A stretch of 42,203 nucleotides of DNA from Mailhella sp. (GCA_017408905.1 JAFQTU010000064.1:1-42203); one strand, 5' to 3'; numbered from the stretch's first letter, positions 25,181-35,399 are shown. Numbers and translations: made by a program. The notes: generated by a model not told the origin, from the letters alone.

Positions 25181-26566
25181 ATGAACAACAAGATCCGCGT
25201 CATCCATATGATAGGCATAGGCGGCTCCGGCATGAGCGGCATTGCCGAAGTGCTCCTCAACCTCGGCTACGCCGTGCACGGTTCCGACCTCTCATCCGGT
25301 GCCACCGTCCAGCGCCTGCGCAGTCTGGGCGCCGTCATCCACAACGGCCACGCAGCCGACAACCTTGGCGACGCCCAGGTCGTGGTGCGTTCTTCCGCCG
25401 TGCCGGATTCCAACCCCGAAGTCATGGCCGCCCACGAGCGCGGCATCCCCGTCATCCCCCGCGCCGAGATGCTGGCCGAACTCATGCGCCTGCGCACGGG
25501 CATAGCCGTGGCCGGTACGCATGGCAAGACCACCACCACGTCGCTTACCGCCGCCATTTTCGGCGCGGCCGAGCTCGACCCCACGGTCATCATCGGCGGC
25601 CTGCTCAACGCCTACGGATCCAACGCCCACCTCGGGCAGGGCGAATACCTCATCGCCGAGGCCGACGAGTCCGACGGTTCCTTCCTCTGCCTCTTCCCGA
25701 TCATCAACGTCGTGACCAACGTGGACTACGACCACGTGGACCACTACGGCACGCAGGAAGCCATCGACGAGGCCTTCGTTTCCTTCATGAACAAGGTGCC
25801 GTTCTACGGCATGAACATCATCTGCGCGGACGACCCCGGCGTGCGCCGCCTCATCCCGCACATCAAGCGCCCCTTCACCACCTACGGCTTCGGGCAGGAC
25901 TGCCAGATTCGCGGCGAAGTGCTGGAATGTGCGGAACACAGCCTTTTCCATGTGTGGGAACGCCAGCGCGACGGCTCTGAAAAACTGCTCATGAAGGAAG
26001 TGCGCCTCAACCACCCGGGCCGCCACAATATCCTGAACGCCCTTGCCGCCATCGCCGTGGCCATGCAGGCCGGCATCTCCCTCGAGAAATGCGCCGAAGG
26101 CCTTGCCGCCTTCTCCGGCGTGGGCCGCCGCTTCGAATTCAAGGGCGAGAAGAACGGCATCACCGTGATCGACGACTACGGCCACCACCCCACCGAGATC
26201 ATGGCTACCATCCGCACGGCTCGCCAGGTCTTCCCGGGCCGCCGCCTCGTGATGACCTTCCAGCCCCACCGCTTCAGCCGCACGCAGGCCCTGTTCGGCG
26301 AGTTCTGCCAGACCTTCGAACAGGTGGACAAGCTCTTCCTTTCGGAGATCTACCCTGCCAGCGAAAAGCCCATCCCCGGCGTGAACGGCGCGAACCTTGC
26401 CGTGGGCATCCGTCAGGTCTGCCCCGGCACCGACGTGGTCTTCCATCCTGATTTCGACGCCATCGTGGCCGACCTCCTCACCGAACTGCGTCCCGGCGAC
26501 GTGCTCATCACGCAGGGCGCAGGCAGTGTGACCAAGGTAGGCCCGCGCGTTCTGGAGAACATGTGA
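25181..26566 (+). CDS. murC: UDP-MurNAc:L-alanine ligase
   Basis: Adds L-alanine to UDP-MurNAc, the first peptide step of the precursor pathway. The 461 residues are typical. The N-terminal [11 protein letters not shown] loop binds the UDP moiety, GTHGKTTT binds ATP, and the [20 protein letters not shown] and [10 protein letters not shown] motifs are present. Its stop codon overlaps the GTG start of murB, indicating coupled translation. Confidence 0.97.
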   Translation: MNNKIRVIHMIGIGGSGMSGIAEVLLNLGYAVHGSDLSSGATVQRLRSLGAVIHNGHAADNLGDAQVVVRSSAVPDSNPEVMAAHERGIPVIPRAEMLAELMRLRTGIAVAGTHGKTTTTSLTAAIFGAAELDPTVIIGGLLNAYGSNAHLGQGEYLIAEADESDGSFLCLFPIINVVTNVDYDHVDHYGTQEAIDEAFVSFMNKVPFYGMNIICADDPGVRRLIPHIKRPFTTYGFGQDCQIRGEVLECAEHSLFHVWERQRDGSEKLLMKEVRLNHPGRHNILNALAAIAVAMQAGISLEKCAEGLAAFSGVGRRFEFKGEKNGITVIDDYGHHPTEIMATIRTARQVFPGRRLVMTFQPHRFSRTQALFGEFCQTFEQVDKLFLSEIYPASEKPIPGVNGANLAVGIRQVCPGTDVVFHPDFDAIVADLLTELRPGDVLITQGAGSVTKVGPRVLENM

Positions 26567-27498
26567 ACATCATCGACAGGCCGGAACTTGCCGGGCTTAC
26601 CACGCTCCGCCTTGGCGGAAGGGCCATAGCCGCCATACGTCTGGACAGCCTTGACGACTGCGAGAAACTGCCCGAGGCACTGCGCCTCACGGGCGGCTCT
26701 GCGCACGTACTCGGCGGCGGGAGCAATCTGCTCGTCCACGACGGCGACCTGCCCATCACGGTCATCCGCCCTCTCATGGGGAGCCGGAACGCCGAAGGCC
26801 GCCCCGCCGAGCCCGAGATACTCGGCACGGAAGACGGCCCGGACGGCCGATATACCCTGCTCCGCGTGGGCGCGGGCATGCGTATGCCTTTCCTCCTGAG
26901 CTGGACCGTGAAGCGCGGCCTTGCCGGGCTCGAAGGCCTTGTGGGCGTGCCGGGCCGCGTTGGCGGGGCCGTGGCCATGAACGCGGGTTCCTACGGATGC
27001 AGTACGGCCCCGCTCATGCGCTCGCTCACCGTGTTCACGCCAGAGCGCGGCCTGCATGAACTCGGCCCGGAAGGCTGGGTGGCCTCCTACCGCCACTTCT
27101 CCCTTGCCGAGCCCTGCTCGTGGTACATGAGCGCCTCGGTCGTGCTTGCCATGAAGCAGGCCGATCCGGCGGAACTGCGCCGCATCATGCAGGAGAATTT
27201 CCAGAAGAAGAAAAGCGGCCAGCCCGTGCACGAGCATACCGCAGGCTGTGTGTTCAAGAACCCCGAAGGCCAGAGCGCGGGGCGCCTCCTCGACGCCGCA
27301 GGCATGAAGGGCCGCCGCCGTGGCGCGCTGTATTTCTCCGAAATGCACGCCAACTTCCTTGCGCACGACACGAAATGCGGCATCGAAGGCCGCAGTGAAG
27401 ACGCCCTCGCCCTCATTGCCGAGGCCCGCGCCGCCGTGCGGGAACGCTTCGGCATCGAACTCGAGATGGAAGTCAGGGAGTGGCCTGCATGGCGATGA
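26563..27498 (+). CDS. murB: UDP-N-acetylenolpyruvoylglucosamine reductase
   Basis: FAD enzyme that reduces enolpyruvyl-UDP-GlcNAc to UDP-MurNAc with NADPH. The 311 residues, GGGSNLLV flavin-binding motif, [14 protein letters not shown] and SEMHANF segments fit a compact type II MurB. It uses a GTG start inside the murC stop, with a GGAG site 5 bases before. The residue in the position of the catalytic serine of E. coli MurB (GSFFKNP) is Cys229 here (GCVFKNP). Cysteine occurs at this position in some relatives, so activity is expected. Its end overlaps ftsQ. Confidence 0.95.
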   Translation: MNIIDRPELAGLTTLRLGGRAIAAIRLDSLDDCEKLPEALRLTGGSAHVLGGGSNLLVHDGDLPITVIRPLMGSRNAEGRPAEPEILGTEDGPDGRYTLLRVGAGMRMPFLLSWTVKRGLAGLEGLVGVPGRVGGAVAMNAGSYGCSTAPLMRSLTVFTPERGLHELGPEGWVASYRHFSLAEPCSWYMSASVVLAMKQADPAELRRIMQENFQKKKSGQPVHEHTAGCVFKNPEGQSAGRLLDAAGMKGRRRGALYFSEMHANFLAHDTKCGIEGRSEDALALIAEARAAVRERFGIELEMEVREWPAWR

Positions 27499-28448
27499 AC
27501 AGCGAAAGAAAGAACCGCCGCGTTCCCTACGAGCCGAAGCGCCGTTCTTCGGCCGCCTCCTCTGCCGCCCAAGGCGCAAAGGGGAGCGGAAGGAAGAACG
27601 TGAGGAAGGCAGGCGAGGCGAAAAAGCCTTCGCGCAGGAAAAAGCGCAAGGGCTTCTCGCTTCCCTCCCTGCCCTTCAGCTCGCAGGCCTTCTGGCGCGT
27701 CCTTCGCTGGGCCATCGCGCTCTCGCTCATCGCCTTCCTGATGTTCGGCGCGGCCGTGGGCCTGCTCAAGGCCTACCGCTTCTGCGTGACCAGCCCCTTC
27801 TTCGCCATCACCGAAATCCACGTTTCGGGCAATGTGCAGGTAAGCACCGCGGAAGTGCTTGCCACCTGCGGCATCAGGAAGGGCGCGAACAGCGTTGCCG
27901 TGAAGATACACGAGGCCGAACAGCGCCTTGTGAAGAACCCGTGGGTGGAGAGCGTTTCCATACGCCGCGAACTGCCCGGCCGCTTCACCATCAATATTAA
28001 GGAACGCAAGCCGGTCTTCTTCGGGAAGAAGGACCAGTCCCTGTTCTTCCTCAATATCAAGGGCCAGCTCATCGCCCCTGTCACCAGCCGCAACTTCCGC
28101 TCCCTGCCCATGCTCGAACTCGGCCCGGGCGGCGACGATATCCTGCCCCACCTTGGCGACTTCGTGGCGAAGTTCGGCAGTTCCGGCTTCCCCTTCAGGC
28201 TGGAGCAGATATCGTGGGTGCGCCTTTCGGCCGCCAGCGGCTTCGAGATCTACTGGGAGGCCCGGCGCATGCACCTCGCCATCGGCTTCGAGCAGTGGCA
28301 GGAGAACCTGAAGCGCATCGCTTCCGTGGTGTCCGACATCGAGAAGCGCAAGGAAACGGCGCGGGTCTCCAGCATACGCGCTTCCGACGGGCAGGTGTGG
28401 ATGACAAGGGCCCCGGAAGAGGAGAAGAAGCCCGGTTCCAAGCCTTAG
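27489..28448 (+). CDS. ftsQ: Cell division protein FtsQ
   Basis: Bitopic divisome protein linking early and late components. The 319-residue chain has a strongly basic cytoplasmic tail (about 1-60), one membrane helix near 70-95, a POTRA domain starting at ITEIHVSGN, and the beta domain with the NPWVESVSIRRELPGRFTI motif. The ATG at 27489 is 8 bases past an AGGGAG site; GTG 27480 and ATG 27495 are alternatives. It overlaps the murB end. The short Pro/Lys C-terminus is not conserved. About 156 non-coding bases separate it from ftsA. Confidence 0.93.
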   Translation: MAMNSERKNRRVPYEPKRRSSAASSAAQGAKGSGRKNVRKAGEAKKPSRRKKRKGFSLPSLPFSSQAFWRVLRWAIALSLIAFLMFGAAVGLLKAYRFCVTSPFFAITEIHVSGNVQVSTAEVLATCGIRKGANSVAVKIHEAEQRLVKNPWVESVSIRRELPGRFTINIKERKPVFFGKKDQSLFFLNIKGQLIAPVTSRNFRSLPMLELGPGGDDILPHLGDFVAKFGSSGFPFRLEQISWVRLSAASGFEIYWEARRMHLAIGFEQWQENLKRIASVVSDIEKRKETARVSSIRASDGQVWMTRAPEEEKKPGSKP

Positions 28449-28528
28449 CGCACAAGGATCTGCGCCCTTTCCGCACCCTGTTCGGGCAGTGCCGCCGGAA
28501 CAAAAAAATGCTGGACAATTCTGTATTC

Positions 28529-28557
28529 TTGTGCTGTTTTTTTGAAGTCAGTATTAA
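28529..28557 (+). promoter_or_regulatory. Candidate promoter for ftsA-ftsZ
   Basis: TTGTGC (28529-28534), a 17-base spacer and TATTAA (28552-28557) lie in the AT-rich gap between ftsQ and ftsA, 47 bases before the ftsA start. This is the only sizeable gap in the cluster, so extra transcription of ftsA and ftsZ from here is plausible. Confidence 0.55.
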
Positions 28558-28604
28558 CTCGGCATCTCCTGTTGCGAGCATGCTTCAAGGGCAGGGAGCT
28601 CACT

Positions 28605-29849
28605 ATGCCAAACTCCGAACTCATTGTCGGCCTTGACATCGGTACGACCAAGATATGCGCTGTTGTCGGCGAACCTTCCGACACCGGGATCGATATCATC
28701 GGCATAGGAACGAGTCCCTCCAAAGGCCTGCGCAAGGGCGTTGTGGTGAACATCGACGAGACCGTGCAGTCCATCCGCAAGGCCGTTGAAGAAGCCGAGC
28801 TCATGGCCGGGTGCGAGATATCCAATGTGTACGCCGGTATCGCAGGCGGCCACATCAAGGGCGTGAACAGCCACGGCGTCATCGCCATCAAGGGCGGCGG
28901 CGAAGTCACCCCGCAGGACGTGGAACGCGTGCTCGACGCGGCCAAGGCCGTGGCCATCCCCATGGACCGCGAAGTCATCCATACTCTGCCGCAGGGCTAT
29001 ATCGTGGACGACCAGCGCGGCATAGCCAACCCCGTGGGCATGAGCGGCGTCCGCCTCGAGGCCAACGTGCACATCGTCACCGGCGCTGTCACCTCGGCCC
29101 AGAACATCGTGCGCTCGTGCAGCAAGAGCGGGCTGGACGTTTCCGAGATCGTGCTCGAATCCCTTGCCTCTTCCAAGTCCATCCTCACCGAGGAGGAACG
29201 GGAGATAGGCGTGGCCATCGTGGACATCGGCGGCGGCACGTCCGACATCGCCATCTTCGCCAGCAACGCCATCAAGTACACCGGCGCTGTGGCCCTTGGC
29301 GGCAACAACCTCACCAGCGACATAGCCTTCGGCCTGCGCACCTCCCCTGCCGCGGCGGACAAGATCAAGATCAAGCACGGCTGCGCCCTTGTGGACATGG
29401 TGCACCCCAGCGAGACCATCGAAGTGCCCGGCGTGGGCGGCCGCCCCCCGCGCACCATCGAGCGCCGCGTGCTGGCCGAGATATGCGAACCCCGCATGGA
29501 AGAGATGCTGGCCCTCATCTATCAGGAGATGGAACGCTCCGGCCTTCTGCACTACCTCGGCGCGGGTGTGGTGCTCACCGGCGGCGGCGCGCTCATCCCC
29601 GGCTGTGTGGAGCTGGCGGAAGAAATTTTCCAGATGCCTGTCCGTCTGGGCTACCCCCGCAACGTGGGCGGCCTGAAGGACGTCATCAACAATCCCAAGT
29701 ACGCCACGGCTGTCGGCCTGCTCTTCTATGCGGCCGAACAGGAAGCCACGCCCGCCCGCTACAGTGCCGACTCGGAAGAAGGCAAGGAAGACGGCCTGTT
29801 CCACCGCATCTGGAACAGCATGAAGCGCTGGTTCGGCGACGTTCGCTAA
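28605..29849 (+). CDS. ftsA: Cell division protein FtsA
   Basis: Actin-like ATPase that anchors FtsZ to the membrane. The 414 residues include the phosphate-1 loop [15 protein letters not shown], the [10 protein letters not shown] phosphate-2 loop, the LTGGGAL adenosine motif, and a C-terminal amphipathic helix ([15 protein letters not shown]) for membrane targeting. The ATG at 28605 has a GGGAG site 6 bases before; an upstream in-frame ATG at 28542 would overlap the candidate -10 region. ftsZ follows 31 bases downstream. Confidence 0.97.
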   Translation: MPNSELIVGLDIGTTKICAVVGEPSDTGIDIIGIGTSPSKGLRKGVVVNIDETVQSIRKAVEEAELMAGCEISNVYAGIAGGHIKGVNSHGVIAIKGGGEVTPQDVERVLDAAKAVAIPMDREVIHTLPQGYIVDDQRGIANPVGMSGVRLEANVHIVTGAVTSAQNIVRSCSKSGLDVSEIVLESLASSKSILTEEEREIGVAIVDIGGGTSDIAIFASNAIKYTGAVALGGNNLTSDIAFGLRTSPAAADKIKIKHGCALVDMVHPSETIEVPGVGGRPPRTIERRVLAEICEPRMEEMLALIYQEMERSGLLHYLGAGVVLTGGGALIPGCVELAEEIFQMPVRLGYPRNVGGLKDVINNPKYATAVGLLFYAAEQEATPARYSADSEEGKEDGLFHRIWNSMKRWFGDVR

Positions 29850-29880
29850 ACATCACGAGTATCCTCGGAGCTATATACCC

Positions 29881-31113
29881 ATGGAAATGTTTATTGATAA
29901 TGAGCAGGCCGCCAAGATAAAGGTCATCGGCGTAGGCGGCGGTGGCGGCAATGCCGTGCAGAACATGATCGAATCCGGCCTCGAAGGCGTTTCCTTCATC
30001 TGCGCCAATACCGATATGCAGGCCCTCAACCGCAGCCATGCCGAAACGCGTGTGCAGATCGGCAAGCAGCTCACCCGCGGCCTGGGCGCTGGCGCCAAGC
30101 CCGAAATAGGCCGCCAGGCCGCCGAGGAAGACATCGAGGAAGTGCGCAACGCCATCGGCGATGCCGACATGGTGTTCATCACCGCCGGTATGGGCGGCGG
30201 CACCGGCACGGGCGCGGCCCCTGTCATCGCCAAGGCCGCCCGTGAAAAGGGCGTGCTCACCGTGGGCGTCGTCACCAAGCCCTTCCACCACGAAGGCGCC
30301 AAGCGCCGCAACGTGGCCCTTGCCGGTATCGAAGCCCTGCGCGAACAGGTGGACAGCCTCGTCATCGTTCCCAACGACCGACTGCTGGCCATCGCTCCCA
30401 AGAACGCCAAGATGAGCGAAATGCTCAAGAAGGCCGACGACGTGCTGTACGACGCCGTGCGCGGCGTGACCGACCTCATCACCAAGCCCGGCCTGATGAA
30501 CGCCGACTTCGCGGACGTGCGCACCGTTATGAGCTGCCGCGGCATGGCCCTCATGGGCGAAGGCCGCGCCTCCGGCGACGACCGCGCCCTCGAAGCCGCC
30601 AAGCGCGCCATCACCAGCCCCCTGCTCGAAGACCTTTCCATCACGGGCTGCCAGGCCATGCTGGTGAACATCTCCGCCAACGAAGACCTCACCCTCACCG
30701 AATACCACGAGGCCGCCTCCTACATCGAGGAAGCCGCCCGCGGCCCGAACGGTGAAGAGCCCGATATCATCGTGGCCATGTCCCTTGACGAGAGCTGCGG
30801 CGACGAGATCCGCATCACGGTCATCGCCACGGGCATCGAATGCGAGTCCAAGAAGCCCGTAAAGGAAGAGGGCACGCTCATCAGCAAGCCCGCCAGCGGC
30901 AACGCCGAGCCCGCCGATACCGGCGCCCAGCCTGCCCGCCGCCCGCGCGACCCCAACGCCATCCTCAGCCGCCAGCGCCAGAACGCCGAAGGCGACGACC
31001 ATGAAAGCCCCGCCTACCTCCGCTATTCGGACAAGGCGCGGCAGTACCAGACCCCCGAAAGCTTCACCATAGAGGAAGACGACGACCCCGCCTTCCTCCG
31101 CAAGCAGGACTGA
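29881..31113 (+). CDS. ftsZ: Cell division protein FtsZ
   Basis: Tubulin-like GTPase that forms the division ring. The 410 residues carry the N-terminal VGGGGGNAV loop, the GTP signature [10 protein letters not shown] near residues 105-114 and the T7 loop region [12 protein letters not shown] disordered linker precedes a C-terminal peptide ending DPAFLRKQD, which binds FtsA; the usual Ile/Val before PAF is Asp here. The gene ends at a strong terminator, closing the dcw cluster. Confidence 0.98.
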   Translation: MEMFIDNEQAAKIKVIGVGGGGGNAVQNMIESGLEGVSFICANTDMQALNRSHAETRVQIGKQLTRGLGAGAKPEIGRQAAEEDIEEVRNAIGDADMVFITAGMGGGTGTGAAPVIAKAAREKGVLTVGVVTKPFHHEGAKRRNVALAGIEALREQVDSLVIVPNDRLLAIAPKNAKMSEMLKKADDVLYDAVRGVTDLITKPGLMNADFADVRTVMSCRGMALMGEGRASGDDRALEAAKRAITSPLLEDLSITGCQAMLVNISANEDLTLTEYHEAASYIEEAARGPNGEEPDIIVAMSLDESCGDEIRITVIATGIECESKKPVKEEGTLISKPASGNAEPADTGAQPARRPRDPNAILSRQRQNAEGDDHESPAYLRYSDKARQYQTPESFTIEEDDDPAFLRKQD

Positions 31114-31117
31114 CATG

Positions 31118-31142
31118 CGGGCCGCCTTCGGGCGGCCTTTTT
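31118..31142 (+). terminator. Intrinsic terminator of the dcw cluster
   Basis: GGCCGCC (31120-31126), a TTCG loop and GGCGGCC (31131-31137) followed by TTTTT. A stable UUCG hairpin 6 bases beyond the ftsZ stop. Confidence 0.93.
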
Positions 31143-31173
31143 CGTTCCCCCACCGCCCTTTCAGGAGAAAGCC

Positions 31174-31578
31174 ATGCTCCGCTCCCTTCCCCGCCTCCTT
31201 CTCTGTCTGGCCCTCTGCCTCAGCCTGCTCGCCCCCTGCATTGCGCAGGACTTCCCGGCAGGCGGCTCCCTCACGCCCGAGCAGGGCAACGCCCTCGTCG
31301 GCGAGCGCGCCGGAAAAGGCCTCACCATACTCGACGTGCGCACCCCGCGCGAATTCGCCGCAGGCCATGCCCCCGGGGCCCTGCACATCCCCGTGGACGA
31401 ACTGCTCGACCGCGCTTCCGAAGTGCCGGACGGGCCTGTGCTCATCGTCTGCCGTTCGGGCCGCCGCGCCAAGAACGCCGCCGAAATGCTCCTCCGTCAG
31501 GGCCGTTCCCCCGAAGGCCTGTGGTATCTTTCCGGCTATGCCGACTACAGCAAGGGCGGCGTCCGCTTCCATGACTGA
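31174..31578 (+). CDS. Exported rhodanese-domain protein
   Basis: A 134-residue single-domain rhodanese with a signal peptide (about 1-25, cleavage after CIAQ or nearby), so it acts in the periplasm. The loop CRSGRRA places the active-site cysteine at 93; TILDVRTPREFAAGHAPGALHIP is the domain's conserved core. Rhodanese-fold proteins bind persulfide sulfur, which would suit a sulfur-metabolising host, but the substrate here is unknown. It stands alone between two terminators. A frame starting at 31115 overlaps it but is a shadow. Confidence 0.88.
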   Translation: MLRSLPRLLLCLALCLSLLAPCIAQDFPAGGSLTPEQGNALVGERAGKGLTILDVRTPREFAAGHAPGALHIPVDELLDRASEVPDGPVLIVCRSGRRAKNAAEMLLRQGRSPEGLWYLSGYADYSKGGVRFHD

Positions 31579-31661
31579 CGGCCTTTCCGCCCCTTCTGAA
31601 GGCGTCCTTTGACGCCGCTGGGCCGGAAGCCCTTCCACGCCCCACTTTGTACCCCTGTATG

Positions 31662-31687
31662 AGCTCGTGCACTTGCACGGGCTTTTT
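31662..31687 (+). terminator. Intrinsic terminator after the rhodanese gene
   Basis: AGCTCGTGC (31662-31670) and GCACGGGCT (31675-31683) pair with one G-T wobble around a four-base loop, followed by T residues. The 108 bases that follow, up to the next gene, are AT-rich; I found no convincing promoter there. Confidence 0.8.
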
Positions 31688-31795
31688 CACATTATTTTTC
31701 TTTTCAGCCCTTTCTTGCCTTTTAGTTGCAAGAGGAATAGGCTTTTTCAGATTTTCGACGGATCGCCGTTGTCGTCACTCTATCATGGGGAACTT

Positions 31796-33814
31796 ATGAA
31801 CATCTTTCTTCTCGCGCTTCTGCTGATGGCGGCGGGTGCTGTGGCCACAGGCGTCATCGCTCTGCGGCCCGTTACGGCCGCGCGCAACAGAACGGCCAAC
31901 ACTCTGGGCCCGGGCGTGGCGGCCATTGCCTGCCTGCTGGGCCTCATCGGCGTCTTTTCCGGCGGCTGGACGAGCATCGAAAGCTTCCAGATGTCCTGGG
32001 GCCTGCCCTTCGGCGCTCTGGCTTTCGGCCTCGACCCTCTTTCCCGCCTCTTCCTCCTGCCCGTCTTCGTGCTGGGCCTGTCCTGCGCTCTGGCAGGCAG
32101 CATATCCCTGCGCCACACGGACCCCGACGAGCATAACCTCGGCGCGCACTGGGCCTTCTACCTGATCCTGCTCCTCGGCATGACCTGCGTGATGACCGCC
32201 CGCGACGGCCTCTTCTTCATGCTCTCGTGGGAACTGATGTCGCTCTCGCCCTTCTTCCTCATCGACTTCAACGACCGCGACCGCACCGTGCAGGACGCCT
32301 CGTGGGTCTATCTGGTGGCGGCGCATCTGGGTGCGGTGTTCCTCATCGCCTTCTTCGCTATGCTCTGGCAGCAGAACGGCACCACGCTCTTCGCCGCCAT
32401 GACGGTGGAAGCCCCGGCCCATGCCACCCTGCTCTTCCTCTTCGCCTTTATCGGCTTCGGAGCCAAGGCCGGTCTCGCGCCTCTGCACGTCTGGCTTCCC
32501 GAAGCCCATCCGGCGGCCCCCAGCCATGTTTCCGCCCTGCTTTCCGGCGCCATGCTGAACGCAGGCCTCTACGGCATCATCCGCTCCTTCGACTTCCTCG
32601 GCCCCATGCAGGATCACCCCGCATGGTGGGGCTGGCTCCTCGTGGGCGTGGGCATCGTGACCGCCCTCATGGGTATCCTGAAGGCTCTCGGCCAGAGCCA
32701 CCTGAAGCGCCTGCTGGCCTACTCCAGCGTGGAGAACATGGGCCTCATGGTCATGGCGGCCGGTATCGGCCTCGTGGGCGTGAAGAACGGCATCGCCTGG
32801 ATCTCCGCCCTCGGCTTCTCCGGCTGCCTCTTCCATATGCTCAACCACTCCGCCTTCAAGGGCCTGCTCTTCCTCTGCGCCGGTGAAGTCCTGCACAGCG
32901 TAGGCACGGTGGACATGACCCGCCTCGGCGGCCTTCAGAAGCGTATGCCCATGCTCGGCATACTCTTCGCCCTCGGTGCGGCCTCCATCGCCTGCCTGCC
33001 CCCGTTCAACGGCTTTGCCGGTGAATTCGTGATCTCCATCTCGCTGGTCAAGGGCCTCTATCTGCCCGGCCTCGAACAGAAGATCGCCATGCTCGTCACC
33101 CTTACCGGCCTCATGCTGGTGAGCGGCGTTTCGGCCTTCGTCTATCTCAAGGCCTACGGCATGACCTTCCTCGGCCAGCCGCGTTCGCAGTTCGCGGAAG
33201 CCCCCCACGTTCCTGCGAACAAGCTCCTTCTGCCGCTCTGCCTGCCTGCCGCTCTCTGCGTCATCGGCGGCCTCGGTGCGAAGTTCGTGTTCCAGATGAT
33301 ACAGCCGACCATCGCCTTCATCCCCGTCATGCCCAAGAACCTGATCGACATCGCTCAGAACGTGGTCATCGACGGCACTTCCGGCCTGCTCGGCAACATC
33401 GCCCTGTTCGGTTTCTTCGGCCTCGTGCTCGTGGCCGGTGCGGTGTACCTGCGTCGCCGCCTGCTCGGCACCAAGGAAGTGAAGCGCGGCCCGACCTGGG
33501 GCTGCGGCTACCAGTACGGCACGCCCCGCATCCAGTACACCCCGGCTTCCTTCGTGGAGCCCGCCGCCCGTATCTTCGGCCCTGTCATCGGCACCGAGAC
33601 CAAGGAACAGCTCGACCAGAGCTACTTCCCGCAGAAGTCCACCTTCGGCGTCAGCGCGCCCGACGTGGTGCGCGGCAAGTTCTACACCCCGCTCTTCGAA
33701 GCTGTGCTCAACGGCTTCAACCACCTCAAGGTCTTCCAGAGCGGCGTGGTGAACACCTACATCCTCTATATCCTCGTCACGCTTGTGGCGCTTCTCGTCT
33801 GGGGGGTGGCATAA
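31796..33814 (+). CDS. HyfB/NuoL-like proton-pump subunit of an Ehr-type complex
   Basis: Antiporter-like membrane subunit expected to move protons (or Na+). The 672 residues match the length of E. coli HyfB. There are about 15 membrane helices; the proton-channel lysine lies in AKAGLAPLHVWLPEAHP (Lys224) with the following PSHVSALLSGAMLNAG motif. The C-terminal part has the WGCGYQY and SFVEPAARIFGP segments of HyfB/HycC. A GGGGAA site precedes the ATG at 31796; the open frame extends further upstream but into the terminator. First gene of a six-gene operon; its stop overlaps the next start (TAATG). Confidence 0.92.
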   Translation: MNIFLLALLLMAAGAVATGVIALRPVTAARNRTANTLGPGVAAIACLLGLIGVFSGGWTSIESFQMSWGLPFGALAFGLDPLSRLFLLPVFVLGLSCALAGSISLRHTDPDEHNLGAHWAFYLILLLGMTCVMTARDGLFFMLSWELMSLSPFFLIDFNDRDRTVQDASWVYLVAAHLGAVFLIAFFAMLWQQNGTTLFAAMTVEAPAHATLLFLFAFIGFGAKAGLAPLHVWLPEAHPAAPSHVSALLSGAMLNAGLYGIIRSFDFLGPMQDHPAWWGWLLVGVGIVTALMGILKALGQSHLKRLLAYSSVENMGLMVMAAGIGLVGVKNGIAWISALGFSGCLFHMLNHSAFKGLLFLCAGEVLHSVGTVDMTRLGGLQKRMPMLGILFALGAASIACLPPFNGFAGEFVISISLVKGLYLPGLEQKIAMLVTLTGLMLVSGVSAFVYLKAYGMTFLGQPRSQFAEAPHVPANKLLLPLCLPAALCVIGGLGAKFVFQMIQPTIAFIPVMPKNLIDIAQNVVIDGTSGLLGNIALFGFFGLVLVAGAVYLRRRLLGTKEVKRGPTWGCGYQYGTPRIQYTPASFVEPAARIFGPVIGTETKEQLDQSYFPQKSTFGVSAPDVVRGKFYTPLFEAVLNGFNHLKVFQSGVVNTYILYILVTLVALLVWGVA

Positions 33815-34746
33815 TGGATTTCCTCGTCTATCTGCTCCAGCTCGTGCTCGCTCTGGCTCTGGCTCCGCTGGTCCCCGGCATTATCAACCGGGTGAAGGCC
33901 AAGTTCGCCGGTCGCCACGGCAAACCCGTTCTTCAGCTCTACTACGATATCGCCAAGCTCATCCGCAAAGGTGAAGTCATCAGCGATACCGCCACGTGGG
34001 TCTTCACCGCAGGCCCCGTCGTCTCCATGGTGACGGCCGTTCTGGCTCTGGCCCTCCTGCCCCTCGGCGGCGTGGCCTCGCCCTTCGGCTTCAACGGCGA
34101 CTTCATCCTCTGCGCCTACCTTCTCGGCATGGGCCGCTTCGCCACCGTGCTGGCCGCCCTCGACACCGGCTCTCCCTTCGAAGGCATGGGCGCCAGCCGC
34201 GAAGCCCTGTTCGGCGCCATCGGCGAACCCGTGCTCTTCCTGAGCTTCCTCGCCCTGGTGAGCACCGCCATGTCCATGGGCATCCCCTCCACGGAAGTGT
34301 CGCTCTCCGCGCTGTTCTGCGGCTTCTCGCCTCTGGCCTGGGTCGCCGGCCGCCCCGAGCTCATGCTCCTCGTGGCTTCCATGGGCGTGCTCCTTCTGGT
34401 GGAAAACTGCCGCATCCCCGTGGACGACCCCAACACTCACCTTGAGCTCACCATGATCCATGAAGTCATGGTGCTCGACCACTCCGGCCCCAATCTCGCC
34501 TTCATCCTGTACGGCGCTTCCGTGAAGCTGTGGATCTTCGCCGTGCTTCTGGCCGGTCTGGTCATTCCCGCCATGCCCGTGTGGGCCTACACGCTGGCCA
34601 TGCTGGCCGCCGTGTTCGCCGTGGCCGTGCTGGTGGGCGTCATCGAATCCATCATGGCCCGTCTGCGTATGCACATCGTGCCTGCGCTCATCGGCCTTGC
34701 CGGTGCGGTCTCCGCTTTCGTTCTCATTCTGACTCTGGTTCGGTAA
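33814..34746 (+). CDS. HyfC/NuoH-like membrane subunit of an Ehr-type complex
   Basis: Connects the soluble arm to the pump subunits in complex I and group 4 hydrogenases. The 310 residues and about eight helices match HyfC/HycD. The conserved acidic loop between helices contains VENCRIPVDDPNTHLELTM with Glu197 and Glu211, the segment that lines the quinone-like chamber or ion path in relatives. It follows the HyfB-like gene with overlapping stop and start codons, and the next gene begins 5 bases after its stop. Confidence 0.92.
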   Translation: MDFLVYLLQLVLALALAPLVPGIINRVKAKFAGRHGKPVLQLYYDIAKLIRKGEVISDTATWVFTAGPVVSMVTAVLALALLPLGGVASPFGFNGDFILCAYLLGMGRFATVLAALDTGSPFEGMGASREALFGAIGEPVLFLSFLALVSTAMSMGIPSTEVSLSALFCGFSPLAWVAGRPELMLLVASMGVLLLVENCRIPVDDPNTHLELTMIHEVMVLDHSGPNLAFILYGASVKLWIFAVLLAGLVIPAMPVWAYTLAMLAAVFAVAVLVGVIESIMARLRMHIVPALIGLAGAVSAFVLILTLVR

Positions 34747-34751
34747 CTGTC

Positions 34752-35396
34752 ATGTACTCGCTCTTCCAGTTCGTCATACTCCTGCTCCTCATCACCGACC
34801 TCATCGTGCTGTGGTCGGGCCGCGTCCTTATGCTCATCCGGCTTTCCGCCATTCAGGGCATACTGCTTGCCGCCCTTCTGCTCCTGCCCATCAACGGGGT
34901 CCTCGATGGCGAGCATATCTTCCTGGCCTGCGCCGTCTTCGCCCTCAAGGGCATCGGCTTCCCTGTCTTCCTCCGCCGCACCAGTCACAAGCTGGGCATC
35001 GAGCCCATGGTGCGCCTGCGCCTCGGCCGCTTCTTCCCCCTGCTGGCCGGTCTGGCCTGCCTTGCCTTCTCGCTTCTGCTTGAGAACAGCATCCCCGAAG
35101 CTCAGGGCCTGTTCCCGCCCCTGCTCCTGCCCGTGGCTCTGACCACCCTGTTCACCGGCCTCATCGTCGTGGTGAGCTGTGCCAAGGCGCTCACGCAGGT
35201 CATCGGCTATCTCGTGGCGGAAAACGGCATTTTCATCCTCGGCATCCCGCTCATGACCGAAGGCTCCATGTGGTTCGAACTGAGCATCCTGCTCGATGTG
35301 TTCGCCGCCATTTTCGTCATGGCCATTGCCATCAACCATATCAACAGTGCCTTCGCCTCCATCGACCTTGCGCACTTCCGCAATCTGAGGGACTAA
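34752..35396 (+). CDS. HyfE-like membrane subunit of an Ehr-type complex
   Basis: Small membrane subunit of 214 residues with about six or seven helices, matching HyfE in size and in resemblance to NuoK at the C-terminal half (GLIVVVSCAKALTQVIGYLVAENGIF contains the Glu typical of NuoK-like helices). It is not found in the formate hydrogenlyase-1 (hyc) operon, which favours a hyf/Ehr origin. The ATG at 34752 gives the natural membrane-helix start; upstream codons overlap the previous gene. Confidence 0.88.
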   Translation: MYSLFQFVILLLLITDLIVLWSGRVLMLIRLSAIQGILLAALLLLPINGVLDGEHIFLACAVFALKGIGFPVFLRRTSHKLGIEPMVRLRLGRFFPLLAGLACLAFSLLLENSIPEAQGLFPPLLLPVALTTLFTGLIVVVSCAKALTQVIGYLVAENGIFILGIPLMTEGSMWFELSILLDVFAAIFVMAIAINHINSAFASIDLAHFRNLRD

Positions 35397-35399
35397 GCC

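Noticed and set aside
31115-31612. A 165-codon frame overlapping the rhodanese gene
   Set aside because: It is out of frame with the rhodanese domain, runs through the ftsZ terminator and gives a low-complexity Ser/Ala/Pro product.
31707-31728. A sigma-54-like promoter (TTGCC...TTGCA) before the Ehr-type operon
   Set aside because: The essential GG of the -24 element is missing, so the match is not convincing.
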